A stretch of 64,000 nucleotides of DNA from Dichetophora obliterata (GCA_963920525.1 OY986437.1:61851330-61915329), one strand, 5' to 3'. Shown: positions 34,815-47,262, counted from the stretch's first letter. A program made the numbers and translations. Notes: generated by a model from the sequence alone, not told the origin.

Positions 34815-36032
34815 AGAAAACAAAACTTTTAAGATAATGCCAGAAATATGCAAGGTGCACTTAAGGATGTTCAGAATGTATATCCCCACGTAGTACCTCT
34901 AAATTGTGTAGCACATTGCCTCAATTTAATAAGCGATGATTTCTTAAAATGCTCTTCGTTAAAGAACTGTTTTTTATTAGTTATTGAGATAATAAAAACA
35001 ATAAAATACAATAAAGTTCTTTCGTCAATATTTTCAAAAATCTGCAAAGAGAAAGGATCGGGAGAGCAATTAAAGCTTCCTGTTAAGACGAGATGGGGCA
35101 GCTACGTAACATCTTTAAATAGCTTGATAAACAGTAAAGTTTCGCTTCAAGCTTTGGCTGTTCACGAAAAAGTGAACCTAAAAGCTACAACAAAATCATC
35201 ATTACTATGTGAAGACTTTTGGAATATGTTGAACTTCAATTTAAAACTATTTCAACCGATGGCACAATGGATAACTACTTTTGAATCCAACCAATATAGT
35301 ATTCATCGTGTATATTTTGCTTTCAACGACATTCAAAATAAGCTACGAGATGCATTTTTAGCAATATCTGCAATTGATGATAATGACAAAAAGGAATTAT
35401 TGTCTTCCTTCGATAAAAGGATGAAAATGTCTGTTAAACCTATACATTTGGCAGCTAGTTTCCTTGACCCCAATAGTCAAGGGCACGACTTAACTTCATC
35501 CGATTATCTAATCGCGATGCAGTTTATTTATGATATGGGTACCAATTTCAATGTAAATGTAATGGTGGACCTAACAAACTATAAAGCTAGAGAGGATTTG
35601 TGGGCTACAAGTTTTGTGTGGAGGTGCATACAAGAAATATCTTCTTGTACATGGTGGAAAAGTATTTGCGCGACCACATAATTGAGCAGGATAGCGGTTC
35701 GTATCTTGACTGCTCCATGTACTTCAGCAGCCACTGAACGCTCATTCAGCACTCAAAGTTTCATCCACTCAAAAATACGAAACAGGTTAACTGCAGATAA
35801 TGCCGGAAAAGTATGTTTTATATCACATAATTGGAATCTCCGGAATAAAAACATACGGCAAAAGGGTACTTTCCAAAACGTTTTACCGGCTGAGGATGAA
35901 ATCATCAATTCTGCAAATTTATTTGAAGAAGCACCTTCCACTTCCACTGGTATCACCCATTCTACACCTCACTCTTCTTTTAATTATTTTCAGAGTGAAA
36001 CTTATAATGACAGTGACAGTGATTTCGATTAA
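34815..36032 (+). pseudogene. hAT transposase C-terminal two thirds, one in-frame stop
   Basis: Starts at DNARNMQGALKDV, equivalent to the catalytic SDNAxN block of hAT transposases, then VPLNCVAHCLNLI (the CxxH motif), LPVKTRWGSYVTSL (the RW block) and a long helical region. An in-frame TAA at 35679-35681 follows WWKSICATT; reading continues in the same frame with LSRIAVRILTAPCTSAATE and RSFSTQSFIHSKIRNRL, the hAT dimerisation region. It ends in an acidic tail, NDSDSDFD, and a stop at about 36032. Apart from the missing N-terminal BED finger and the single stop it is well preserved, so this insertion is fairly young. It is not a host gene as far as I can see. Confidence 0.9.
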
Positions 36033-36311
36033 TGTAAAGTAATATTGCAACAATAAATGTGTCTATATAATATAGTTATTATCTTAAGTTGTTACTTTTC
36101 TTCGGCTCAGTAAGTATTTTTATTACTATTTATAAAATTTTTTATAAAACACACTAAATTATGCATCGCAAAGTGTTTGTTCACCAAATTTTCTACAACA
36201 TAGTTTATACCCACCTTTTAGGTAAATACCTGGGTATTTACCCATTTTTACCCAATTTACCCATTTTACCGGGTATTTACCAGTTGGGTATTTACCCTCT
36301 TCCCATCTCTA
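34815..36311 (+). mobile_element. hAT element, 5' truncated, right terminus present
   Basis: Transposase sequence starts abruptly at about 34815 next to the broken mariner. The right side ends with a subterminal region of repeated GGTATTTACC/GGTAAATACC words (36218-36297) and the terminus TTCCCATCTCTA at 36300-36311, which reads TAGAGATGGGAA from outside in, a hAT-type end. The left terminus is missing, so the 8-bp TSD cannot be tested. Confidence 0.8.
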
Positions 36312-36770
36312 CGGTCTGTTTGGCCCTTTAACGAAGAGTAGAAAATGAAAAGGTTGAAATAAGAATATTATGTTTTCAAATTGTAAATAGTGCGGACACG
36401 TGAGTTATGTTTGTGTTAATTTGAATGAAAATATTATAAAAACAGTGTAAATAAAACTATAAAATGCCGAGGAAGTGTTCAATTTGCAAAAAAGCAAAAA
36501 ACAAATTTATCCAAAAATCAACTGCAAGACATGAACATAAAGAAACTCGAGATGAACAGCTGATTTTGACAACTAGCTCGCTTTTATCTGCTTCTACTTC
36601 ATTCCTCTCCGAGTGGGCCCTACCTGGTTATTCTGCCATGCTCGCTGTGTGTATTGATGACGAGAGTTACACGGAAAATCACGATGACGCTAACCAAAGA
36701 CCCTCTACCAAAATCGTTCAACGCGCCTAAAGAATTTTACACTTAAAAAAAATTAATATTATTTTACCTA
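36312..36770 (+). other. Short ORF 36464-36730 and second copy of the 7.1-kb dispersed repeat
   Basis: An 88-codon frame starts MPRKCSICKKAKNKFIQKS. The CSIC start resembles the first residues of short zinc-finger or transposon proteins, but no second metal pair follows. From about 36545 the nucleotide sequence is the dispersed repeat also seen at 7098-7195 (AACAGCTG, CTAGCTCGCTTTT, CATTCCTCTCCGAGTGG), so the ORF is a chimera of repeat sequence. I do not support it as a host gene. Confidence 0.4.
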
Positions 36771-38890
36771 AAGCTAATTTTAAGTCAAATTTTTATATAC
36801 TTATGGCAAACGGGTATTTTTACGTTCCAGGACGTACACAAACATGATAGGCGATTACATATGGCTTATTTCTGCTTCTAGTTATTCATTCATTTAAGAA
36901 TATGAAGAAAGATCAAAGTGAGCAGCTCATTTTCGTGAAGAGCTGATCAAATTTTTTTTTTGTTCATGAACTGAAGAAGAGGAAACCAGTTTGTGAACAA
37001 GAATATTTTTTATTCTTGCGCAGAAAATGTTGCTATTCTTCTCCTCTTCAATTCTTCACTTGTCGTTCGTTGACTCTTCATTTATTCATGAATTGTTTAT
37101 GAAGTGGTGAAAGCAACGGATGATACTCACTTGTTCAATCACTCATTTGTCAATAGATGGTTTGTATCAGAGAAGAAATTCGGTGCTGGCGCGAACACTA
37201 GGTAAAAATGGGTCGCTAAATTCGCATCTGTTGTCAGAATTTCAAAATTATGTCATTTCTTATAATAGGGTTTCCACCTAATAATATTTATTTTCAATAG
37301 TTTTACACATACTTTAACAGTGTAAAAATAGTGGGGTCGCTGATTTCGAATCTGCAGTCAGAATTTTAAAATTCCACATGGTTAATAGAGTTGTCACCTA
37401 AGTTTTTTTATTTTAACGAATTCGATGCTGACACGAACACTAGGTAAAAATGGGTCGCTGAATCCGAGTCCGTTGTCAGAATTTCAAAACTATGTCATTT
37501 TTTATATAGGGTTTCCACCTAATAATATTTATTTTCAATAGTTTTAAACATACTTTAACAGTGTAAAAATAGTGGGGTCGCTGATTTCGAATCTGCAGTC
37601 AGAATTTTAAAATTCCACATGGTTAATAGAGTTGTCACCTAAGTTTTTTTATTTTAACGAATTCGATGCTGGCACGAACACTAGGTAAAAATGGGTCGCT
37701 GAATCCGAGTCCGTTGTCAGAATTTCAAAACTATGAATTTTTTGTAATAGGGTTGCCACCTCATAAAATGTATTATTAATAGTTTTAAACATAAATTAAC
37801 AGTGCGACCCCCTACGCTGATTTAGATTCTGAAGTCAGAATTTTAAAATTCAAGACAGTGGATAGGCTTTCCAACTTACCTTTTAATTTTTATGAATTCG
37901 GGGCTGGCGCGAACTAAAGGGTATAAATTGGTCGCTAAATCAGAATCCATTGTCAAAATTTCAATATATTTTAATTTAATAATAATAGAATTAAATCTAC
38001 TTCGCAAACGCACATAATGTCCATGGACCTTATGGCGTTTTCAGACTGGAAAACTGCGCGATTTTTAATACAAATTGTTCAATTTTTTTACGTTAATTTA
38101 AAGAATTTATTAAAGTTCGGTGCAGTTGTATGTATGTACGAAATTCTGTATACAAAATTCTGCATTACAAAATTCTGCATTAACAGAAAACTGTGTTAAG
38201 AAATTCTGTATGCCAAAATTCTGCAAAATATGGACTAAGAACAACAACTAAGGTTAATAAGCTTAAAATAACAATTTTCCGTACTGTAAATGGAGAGCAG
38301 ACTTTTTGAAAGCAAAATTTTTGAAAAACAGTATGTTGAAATACAGGAAAATTAGACAAACAGTATTTTAAAAATACTGTACAAATTAGAGCATTTAAAC
38401 AATACAGACTTTTGACAAACAGAAAACTGACCCGCTCCCAATTTATTATTTTATGATAAAAAGATTTGCCGTTGCACGGAATGTTGTTTTTGTCATATAA
38501 AACTCATATTTCTTATGAAAAAGTCGATTTATATTGTTCAGTAAAAATGTTAAAATATAAATTTGTATGGACCAATTCATGAATAAATGAAGAGCCAACG
38601 AAGAGCAACAGTTTTTTTGCAAGAGTTAAAAATATTATTGTTCACAAACCGGTTTCCTCTTCTATACTTCATGAACAAAAAAAATCTGCTCAGCGGTTCA
38701 CGAAAATGAATATAATCATTTAACAAAAAATTCCCTCATATTCATGAAGCTTCATGAGTGAGCAAATACGAACCCTGCTCATAAGAGAAACAAACTCTGA
38801 AATTTATAAATGACAAAAAAGAAGCCGAAATCATTTCATAAAATACCCGTATGCCAAAAATATATAAAAATTTTACTTAAAATTAGCTTA
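36771..38890. mobile_element. Foldback element with about 320-390-bp inverted arms
   Basis: The left arm (36771-37160) begins AAGCTAATTTTAAGT; the right arm (38570-38890) ends with its reverse complement ACTTAAAATTAGCTTA. Shared inner blocks in opposite orientation include GGTATTTT with ACGGG, GAAGAGGAAACC with GGTTTCCTCTTC, and ATTTATTCATGAATTG with CAATTCATGAATAAAT. The unique middle holds a tandem array (37165-37985) and an AATTCTG-rich segment near 38140-38225. No transposase is present. Long arms plus internal tandem repeats recall FB-type elements; this is inference. Confidence 0.75.
37165..37985. repeat. About 241-bp tandem repeat, three-plus copies, inside the foldback
   Basis: ACACTAGGTAAAAATGGGTC occurs at about 37196, 37438 and 37679, with a degenerate fourth at about 37910. 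Each unit contains two related halves: GGGTCGCTGAATCCGAGTC with GTTGTCAGAATTTC, and GGGGTCGCTGATTTCGAATC with GCAGTCAGAATTTT. The second half is close to the Transib subterminal repeats at 22.8-23.2 kb and to the isolated module at 1.2 kb. Confidence 0.88.
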
Positions 38891-39320
38891 TATTCTATGG
38901 TGTAGACCCGTGTTTAACGGGTATAATGAATGGTCATTTCTTGCAAATACTTTATTATCTCAGTCAACTCTTTACACAGGAATCTAGTTGTTAGGTATTT
39001 GATGGACTTCATCAGGCCAGGATTAATCAACAACCACATCCATTTTCTAAGTGCTCATATTATTCTTCTTAAATATGCATGTAGACACGATACATCTACG
39101 TATTTATTCCTATTTTTGTAAACCATAATTTTTTTTTATTAGATTATTGTTAGCAATTTTATGAGCACTGGTCACAGCTTTTTTATTTCTTTTGAGTAAC
39201 CGCTAAATATTGCACCAGCTTAATCAAATTTGTATTTGCACACCACCAACTAACTTGAATTGCATGCCACAATTGCGAAAACCACAACCAACACAGCAAA
39301 ATTGACTCAACGCCATCAAC
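38891..39320. other. Non-coding stretch
   Basis: AT-rich with no coding or terminal-repeat signal. It lies between the foldback element and the pogo element. Confidence 0.5.
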
Positions 39321-39766
39321 TACAGTAGACGCTCGCAAATTAGAACCGCTTTGTTTTTGAGGCAATTCTAATTTCTGAATTCTTCTAATTTCTGGACGTT
39401 TTTTTTTTCGAACAAAAAAATAGAAAATTGAGTAAATTTACTTCCAAAAACTATAATAAAACTCTTTTTAATTTTTGTTTTATTTGATTATTATTATTAT
39501 TATTATTTGATTAAAACAAAAAAACAAAACGTAGCAATGCAGTCTAATACATTAAATGTATGTATTTTTTAAATTAAAAATATGAATACATATAAAAAAA
39601 GCTAATGGCAACACAACATAACAATTCAGTCCAATTACACCACATGATTTTTTTTTAATTAAAAACTAAAAAAATTTTACATATTTAAAAAAAATTTTAA
39701 TCCATATGTATGTAATAAAGTCAAAAGTTATTGAAGGGATATACTGCACAATGTCCAAGTTTACAA

Positions 39767-41404
39767 CTAATCTTTGTTTGACATATAATCAGTTATATTT
39801 GTTTGTTTTTTTGGTTTCTTTAAACCCGAAATATCATTACGGAGAGCCAAAAGATTGCTTATGTGCTTAGTGGAAAACAATTCACTGTTATTACACCATT
39901 TTATTAAGTTATTTACGCTATCAATGGCTGTAGTATTAGAGACAACTGGTGAGACTTCAACAACATCGTCTTCGCTGCTATCTGAAGACTCACCATCGCT
40001 ACTGAGAACATATACAGATCCGTCATCAGACATATCTTCATTCCATATGTCGATGTCTTCTATACCGATGCAATCGTTTGCAGCTATTTCTCCTAAAAGA
40101 GCTTGAGTTCGCTGAATAACTTCGCTGCAGTCCTGATCTTTTTGCAACAATTGTGCTATTGGCACATCATCGTCGCTGTCGTATTGGTCAGCGTCCCAAT
40201 TGGACAACTTTGACTAAGATTTCTTCATAACACTTTGTGATACCTCATCCCAAGCTTGTTTCAGTAATAATATTGCATTGCGGATTGAATGGGATTTCAA
40301 ACGATTCTTCAGCTCACTACCTTCAGCTATTAATTGAGAAAGAAACATACTTCTGTAATTGAGCTTTGTTAACTTAATAGGGGTTTGATCCATCGGTTGT
40401 AAAGCTGCTGTCACATTTGGTGGAAAAAATAGTGCAACTATATTTCCATCGTCACTTTGCAGTTTCTCAATGGGTGCATGAGCGGAGCAATTATCTATAA
40501 GCAAAATGGCTTTCGGAGGCAAACTATTTTCCTGAGAAAAGCGGATCACCTGTGAATTGAAAAATATATTAAAATTACTGAATCTGAAATCATTATTTTG
40601 TCTTACCTCTTTAATTTTACCTCTTAATTTGGTGAAAGCATTCGTGAAAAATCCGAGAAGTCATCCAAGCATTTTTTGAAAAGTTGTAATGCAGAGGATT
40701 ATTGAAATTTTTAAAACACCTCGGTTTTTTTGCTTTTCCTATTACCAATGGCACTAACTTGTGTGATCCATCAGAGTTTGCACCAAGTAGGACTGAAATT
40801 ATGTCTTTTTGAATTTTATGTCCAGAGGCGTTTTTTTCAAAAGCAGAGACATATGTTCTATCTGGTAGGCAATGAAAAAATAATCCGGTTTCGTCTACAT
40901 TATATATTTGTGACTCCATTAACCCCATCTCAGCGACCTTTGCACGATATCGATGAATAAAAGGAGTGACTGAAGCAACATCACTAGAAAGAATCTCGCC
41001 ACAAATTTTTAAAAAACGGATACCGTGTCGCTTCTTAAATTTGGTAAACCATCCATCGCTTGCCAGGAATGCTTTTTCATCTTTATCGGGATATTCCACC
41101 CTAAATATTTGTTTATCTTTCTCTTTTATTATTGGCCCAGTCAATGTGCACTTTTTTCACGTTGGTTTAAAAACCACTCATAGAGACGACTTTCCATTTT
41201 TGGATATTCAGCGCTGTGCAAAGCTTTATTGTTTGCTTCCTGGTATGTATTGGAAACAGCATTTAATATTGCTGTTCTATTTGATTTGATGTAGCTGATT
41301 GAAGATGTTGTCACATTAAAATCTAGGGCTAACCGCTTCCCTTGAACGCCTTCGTCAAGTTTTTTTAATATTTTTGTATTTGTATTTGTATTTGTATTTG
41401 ACAT
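39767..41404 (-). pseudogene. Tigger/pogo transposase (CENP-B/Jerky-like), three lesions
   Basis: The N-terminus has a CENP-B-type helix-turn-helix (KILKKLDEGVQGKRLALDFN) preceded by an NTNTNTNT stretch from a TATTTG microsatellite. A one-base loss in an A run near 41155 shifts REKKCTLTGPIIKEK. The second DNA-binding block, ASDGWFTKFKKRHGIRFLK, and the catalytic core follow: IYNVDETGLFF, LLIDNCSAH and ALQPMDQ, with 34 residues between the last two aspartates. A further frame change lies near 40620-40660, next to a possible 57-bp intron. A TAG at 40214-40216 (SVMKKS, stop, SKLSNWDAD) probably replaced a Trp codon. The acidic tail ends KKPKKQTNITDYMSNKD, typical of Tigger C-termini. Confidence 0.92.
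40550..40606 (-). other. Candidate 57-bp spliceosomal intron in the pogo transposase
   Basis: On the minus strand the donor GAG/GTAAGA and the acceptor TTTTTCAATTCACAG/GTG bound an AT-rich 57-bp segment, the usual size of short fly introns. Removing it joins GKIKE to VIRFSQENSLPPKAI, which gives a better family-like spacing to the IDNCSAH block. The segment is a multiple of three and has no stop, so an unspliced reading is also possible. Confidence 0.5.
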
Positions 41405-41737
41405 TTTTAATGATACACTTTCACTTCACATCCACGCGTATCAAACTGCACAAACAAACTAACCAAAAATGTACATAAATGCGACAAAAAAAACAAATAG
41501 GAAAAAACATATGTATGTATATAGTTTGGTGATTCCCCTTTTTAGTTTTACCTTGTTCAAATAGAATAAAAATAAATTGGAGATTCCTGTGTTCAAATAA
41601 CCAAAAAAAAACGCTCTGAAATTAGAATTTTAATTTTAAATAATTCGAATTTCAGATCGTTTAATTATTTCATTCACTGATTCTAATTTCTGGACGTTCG
41701 AATTACTGAAAGTTCTAATTTGCGAGCGTCTACTGTA

Positions 41738-42450
41738 CTTAAAATAACAACAGCATCTAGAAAATGTTACTTAAAGCTTGCACAGCAACGACAACTAGCT
41801 AAGAGATGCAACAGCTTGATGCTGCAACCAAAGGATGTCATCAACGCAGAACGGCCAATTATAAATTCATTTTCCTTGTTGTTGTTTTGTCCGTTGTTTT
41901 TTTTTTGTTGTTGTTGTGGTTGTGGTTGTATGAATTTAAGCCATTTTTGTTTCTTACTGCTTGTTGCTTGGTATAAACTACATTGTTGTGAAAGATTTTA
42001 GTATTATTTCGAATGCTTTGCAAGTCGTAGAATATCCGCATCTTCGCATGCGCTGCATCTTTTTGCCGGTTGTAATTTTTGATTTAAGCTTTGCAAATGC
42101 TGGCGATTATTCAAAATTCAAAGCACAATTGTTCGCTTTTTGAGTTGTGAATTGAAATTTGATATTGGTTGTGGTTTTAATTTTTCTGTTCTTTAAACTA
42201 AGCCGCTTGTGCGAAATTCATGAAAATGCGAAAATTTTATAGGGATTGAGAATGTTTAGGGTATACTATGTTGAGAATTTAAATTTGTTTTGGGAGGAGG
42301 GGGCAGAATCAACACTTTTTCATTGATGAAAAGTGTTTCTTTTCAAAATAGTTGGGTTTTTAGCTGTCTTAAACACAAAACGAAAGCACCGCACACAGCG
42401 TCACAGAGCGTTAAGCATATGTTAAAGCAGAATAGATCGAAAAAGTGCCT
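41738..42450. other. Non-coding, host-like, GTT-rich
   Basis: A TTGTTGTTTT / GTTGTTGTTGTGGTTGTGG tract lies at about 41878-41930. No coding sequence or paired termini. Confidence 0.5.
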
Positions 42451-42454
42451 CCAA

Positions 42455-43590
42455 CCTGAACTAGCGGTTGTTTGTACCTTACAACTTTGGGATTTTTTGT
42501 ACCCTGCAACTTTTGTACCTTTTGAATTTTATGCCTTGGACCTTTTATCCCTTGATTCTTTTTTTTTGCCTTGCGACAACTGTGCACTGTGTGATTTTTA
42601 TACATGTACTATGTGACTTTTTTTACCTTGCAAATTTTCGTACCTTGTGGCTTGTTTTGCCTGACAATTTTTGTACCTTGCTACTTGGACATTTTTTACC
42701 TTGCGACTTTCACATTTTTCTGCTTGTTTTATCTTGCGACTAAAATTACCTTGTTACTTTCTGCACTCTTTGCGGCTTTTTATACCTTTTGACCTTTTTG
42801 TACCTTGTGACTTTTTAACCTTATGACTGTCTTACCTTGCGTCTTAGTTATGCCTTGCAGCTTCTTGTAATTTGCGACTTGTTGCACGTTGAGATTTTTT
42901 GTATCATGTAGCCTTTACACCCTGCAAATTTTTTAAATTTCTACTTTCTGTACCTTGCGACTGATGTTCTTTTCGACTTTTATAATGGTCGCAAGATTGC
43001 TACTTTTTATACCTGCGACTTTTTGTACCTTGTGACCTTTTACACCTTACTAATTGTTTTACCTTGTGACTTTCTGTACTCTGCGACTTTTTTTACCTTT
43101 CGACTTTTAAATCTTGCACCATTTTGTACCGTGTAACTTGTACGTGTAACAAATTGCCACTGTTTGTACTTATTATATTTATTGCGACTTTTTGTACTTT
43201 GCTATCTGTTGTACCTTGCAGCTTTTCTAACGTGCGACTTTTATGCCTCGTATCTTTTTGTATTCTGATACTTTTTGTGTCTTGCGAGTTTTTGTACCTT
43301 GCAGCTTGTTTTACCTGCAAATGATGGTACCTTGTACCTTCTGACTGTCATGCTATTTGTTTGATTTTGTGACTTACTGCACCCTGCGATTTTTTGCCGT
43401 TTTGGTACCTTATGAGTTGTTTTACCTTCCGACTTTTTGTACCATTCGGCTTGTTTTAGCATAATACTTTTAATACCTTATAAATTGTTATGCCTGTGAC
43501 TTTTTGTGCCTAGCAAACTTTTGTAGCTTGCTACTTATTTTACCTTGCAACTTTTTGTACCCATCTACTTTTTTATGCTTTGCGACTTTA
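42455..43590. repeat. Degenerate minisatellite, unit about TTTTTGTACCTTGCGAC
   Basis: More than 1.1 kb of imperfect 15-20-bp units sharing GTACCTTG, then YGAC and a T run. Unit length and sequence drift throughout, so it is an old array. Open frames here are translations of the repeat. Confidence 0.9.
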
Positions 43591-44982
43591 ATATAGTTAA
43601 GAGCCAATGTATTGTACATGTAAAATTTTTAGTAAAATAACACTTAAATACGCCCAAGCTCAAGTGTCGCACATAAGAAGTTTTCACTTCAAAAATTCAC
43701 AAATTTAATAAGTCAGTAATTTTAATATTTCTTCTCGTGCAAGACTTGATAAAAAATATTTCTCCACTTGTCTCTTTAATAAATGAAAAAAAAACACAGG
43801 TGCAAAAAAAACTAATTAGCTTGAAAAACTCCCTAAATATTAAAATTACTTCTTATTTTTGCTTTTTTGATCTTTTAACGTATAGTTTTTTTTAATGTTT
43901 GTGGCCATATTTGCAAATTTTGACTAACAAAAAAAATGTAGTTCATTCAGTTATAGCTTCGTTTTTGCTCTGATGCTATCGATCTCTTCTGCAGAATCTT
44001 CTAAAGATTAATTGTTAATGTTGTTGTTGTTGTTCTGTTGTTGCCTCTGTCTCTGAATTGTTTGTGGCTCGGTGAGGAAGTTATTTTCTTGAGGCGTGTT
44101 GATGCGTCATCATCAATCATTTCATCAGATGCGAAGAATGTCTTTTGAGTAACTTAATTGAAGGTTCTTCATAACAATAAAAAATTCAATTACAATTGAA
44201 ATTCTATTTCTTTGTAATCGATTCCTTTCAATAAGTTTATTCAGTTAATATCTAAGATGCAGAATAGTAATTGAAAAGAAACAAAATTGAATGATGTAAC
44301 TTAAATACAATTAAATAGATGAACTTAAAAGCTTAAGAAAATCTGGACACATTGTTTTTTTTTTGTCCGGAAAATTTATGAAACAAAATTACCACAAGTC
44401 ACAATTTTTAATCCAATTACATTATATCAGAATGTTTGACTGCCTTCAGCCTAAAGCTAGAAGTCTGTGCGCATAATCGTTCTATATATTCATCGCATTT
44501 ATGACTTTTCGAAAACTATTGCACAACTACCTGCTGAAACTCAAGCAAAGACTCAGCAAAAAGTGAGAGTTTTTCGAATGTTTTCAGGTTAATACTTTTT
44601 CTTTAATAATTTTTTGTTTTCGAACTTGGATATTCCGTGCTTTGTGTCACAAAAATAAAATATCAAAGTTTTTCTACGCAATTAAATTTGTAAAATGATT
44701 AGTTTCCTTATAAAAAAATTTAACCTGAAACGCATCCAGAAATTATCCATAAATTATGCCTTTAATATGACCAAAAAAAATTTCCACAAATTAACTTTTT
44801 TTTGTATGTGCTTATTAGACTGGTCCTTATTTGTATAGAGAAACAAAAATTTCGTTTGTTTTTCTTGAGCACTCTTTTTGTACCAATATATAAAAAATGC
44901 ATAAAAAAAAGTTTCAAAGAAATTGGACTTTATTGATACTTTAAAAAATTATCTACTACATATGAGAAAAAAAAGATAAAAC
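43591..44982. other. AT-rich non-coding stretch
   Basis: A GTTGTTGTTG tract lies near 44020 and AATTGAAATTC words near 44180-44220. No gene or paired termini were identified. Confidence 0.5.
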
Positions 44983-45268
44983 AGCAATTCGATTTTGAAC
45001 GTACCGGCCTTACGAAATTTGCATGGAGCATCACTGAAAGAAATAAAAATATTCATTTAACGGAAAAAATGCTGGAGTTATTTTTGGCGGAGATACAGGG
45101 TTCACAAAATTGACAAAAATCGTCAAAAACGTCGAAAATCGATCTTTACTAGAATTCATATTTCAATTCATATCTCAATCACTTCACCGATGGAAAGGTA
45201 ATTAAACGCAATTTCACTTTAAAATATTGTTTTTAAATTTTGGTGATTGAGGATTCCATCTTTTGCGG
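44983..45268. mobile_element. Left half of the 53.3-kb MITE family, cut by the CCCTTA array
   Basis: AGCAATTCGATTTTGAACGT then ACCGGCCTTACG, GGAGCATCACTGA, TTTTTGGCGGAG, AAACGTCGAAAATCGAT and GATGGAAAGGTAATTAAA recur in the same order at 53310-53600. Similarity breaks at GCGGTAAATA (about 45268), where the hexamer array starts. The other half of the MITE is not found beyond the array. Confidence 0.78.
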
Positions 45269-46325
45269 TAAATACCCTTACCCTTACCCTTACCCTTACC
45301 CTTACCCTTACCCTTACCCTTACCCTTACCCTTACCCTTACCCTTACCCTTACCCTTACCCTTACCCTTACCCTTACCCTTACCCTTACCCTTACCCTTA
45401 ACCTTAACCTTACCCTTACCCTTACCCTTACCCTTACCCTTACCCTTACCCTTACCCTTACCCTTACCCTTACCCTTACCCTTACCCTTACCCTTACCCT
45501 TACCCTTACCCTTACCCTTACCCTTACCCTTACCCTTACCCTTACCCTTACCCTTACCCTTACCCTTACCCTTACCCTTACCCTTACCCTTACCCTTACC
45601 CTTACCCTTACCCTTACCCTTACCCTTACCCTTACCCTTACCCTTACCCTTACCCTTACCCTTACCCTTACCCTTACCCTTACCCTTACCCTTACCCTTA
45701 CCCTTACCCTTACCCTTACCCTTACCCTTACCCTTACCCTTACCCTTACCCTTACCCTTACCCTTACCCTTACCCTTACCCTTACCCTTACCCTTACCCT
45801 TACCCTTACCCTTACCCTTACCCTTACCCTTACCCTTACCCTTACCCTTACCCTTACCCTTACCCTTACCCTTACCCTTACCCTTACCCTTACCCTTACC
45901 CTTACCCTTACCCTTACCCTTACCCTTACCCTTACCCTTACCCTTACCCTTACCCTTACCCTTACCCTTACCCTTACCCTTACCCTTACCCTTACCCTTA
46001 CCCTTACCCTTACCCTTACCCTTACCCTTACCCTTACCCTTACCCTTACCCTTACCCTTACCCTTACCCTTACCCTTACCCTTACCCTTACCCTTACCCT
46101 TACCCTTACCCTTACCCTTACCCTTACCCTTACCCTTACCCTTACCCTTACCCTTACCCTTACCCTTACCCTTACCCTTACCCTTACCCTTACCCTTACC
46201 CTTACCCTTACCCTTACCCTTACCCTTACCCTTACCCTTACCCTTACCCTTACCCTTACCCTTACCCTTACCCTTACCCTTACCCTTACCCTTACCCTTA
46301 CCCTTACCCTTACCCTTACCCTTAC
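45269..46325. repeat. (CCCTTA)n satellite, about 175 copies
   Basis: Nearly perfect hexamers over about 1.06 kb, with two variant units reading CCTTAA near 45398-45410. It changes abruptly into CCCATG at 46326. The G-rich strand is the minus strand (TAAGGG). It is not the arthropod TTAGG or vertebrate TTAGGG telomere unit. Confidence 0.98.

Positions 46326-47262
<937 letters not shown>

Larger units (their letters stand above)
39323..41735 (-). mobile_element. Complete pogo/Tigger element with TA target site
   Basis: The perfect 24-bp inverted termini begin CAGTAGACGCTCGCAAATTA at 39323, with the reverse complement ending at 41735. They are flanked by TA (39321-39322 and 41736-41737). Subterminal regions repeat the word TTCTAATTTCTGGACG in several copies on both sides. 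The interior carries a Tigger-type transposase gene on the minus strand. Both ends and the whole gene are present, so this is a full-length copy of about 2.4 kb with point lesions only. Confidence 0.95.

Noticed and set aside
45269..46325. A telomere (CCCTTA similar to CCCTAA)
   Set aside because: The rotation and strand do not give TTAGG or TTAGGG; the unit is TAAGGG/GGGTAA, it is interstitial, and related arrays differ in unit. Likewise TTTACCC is not the plant-type TTTAGGG complement.
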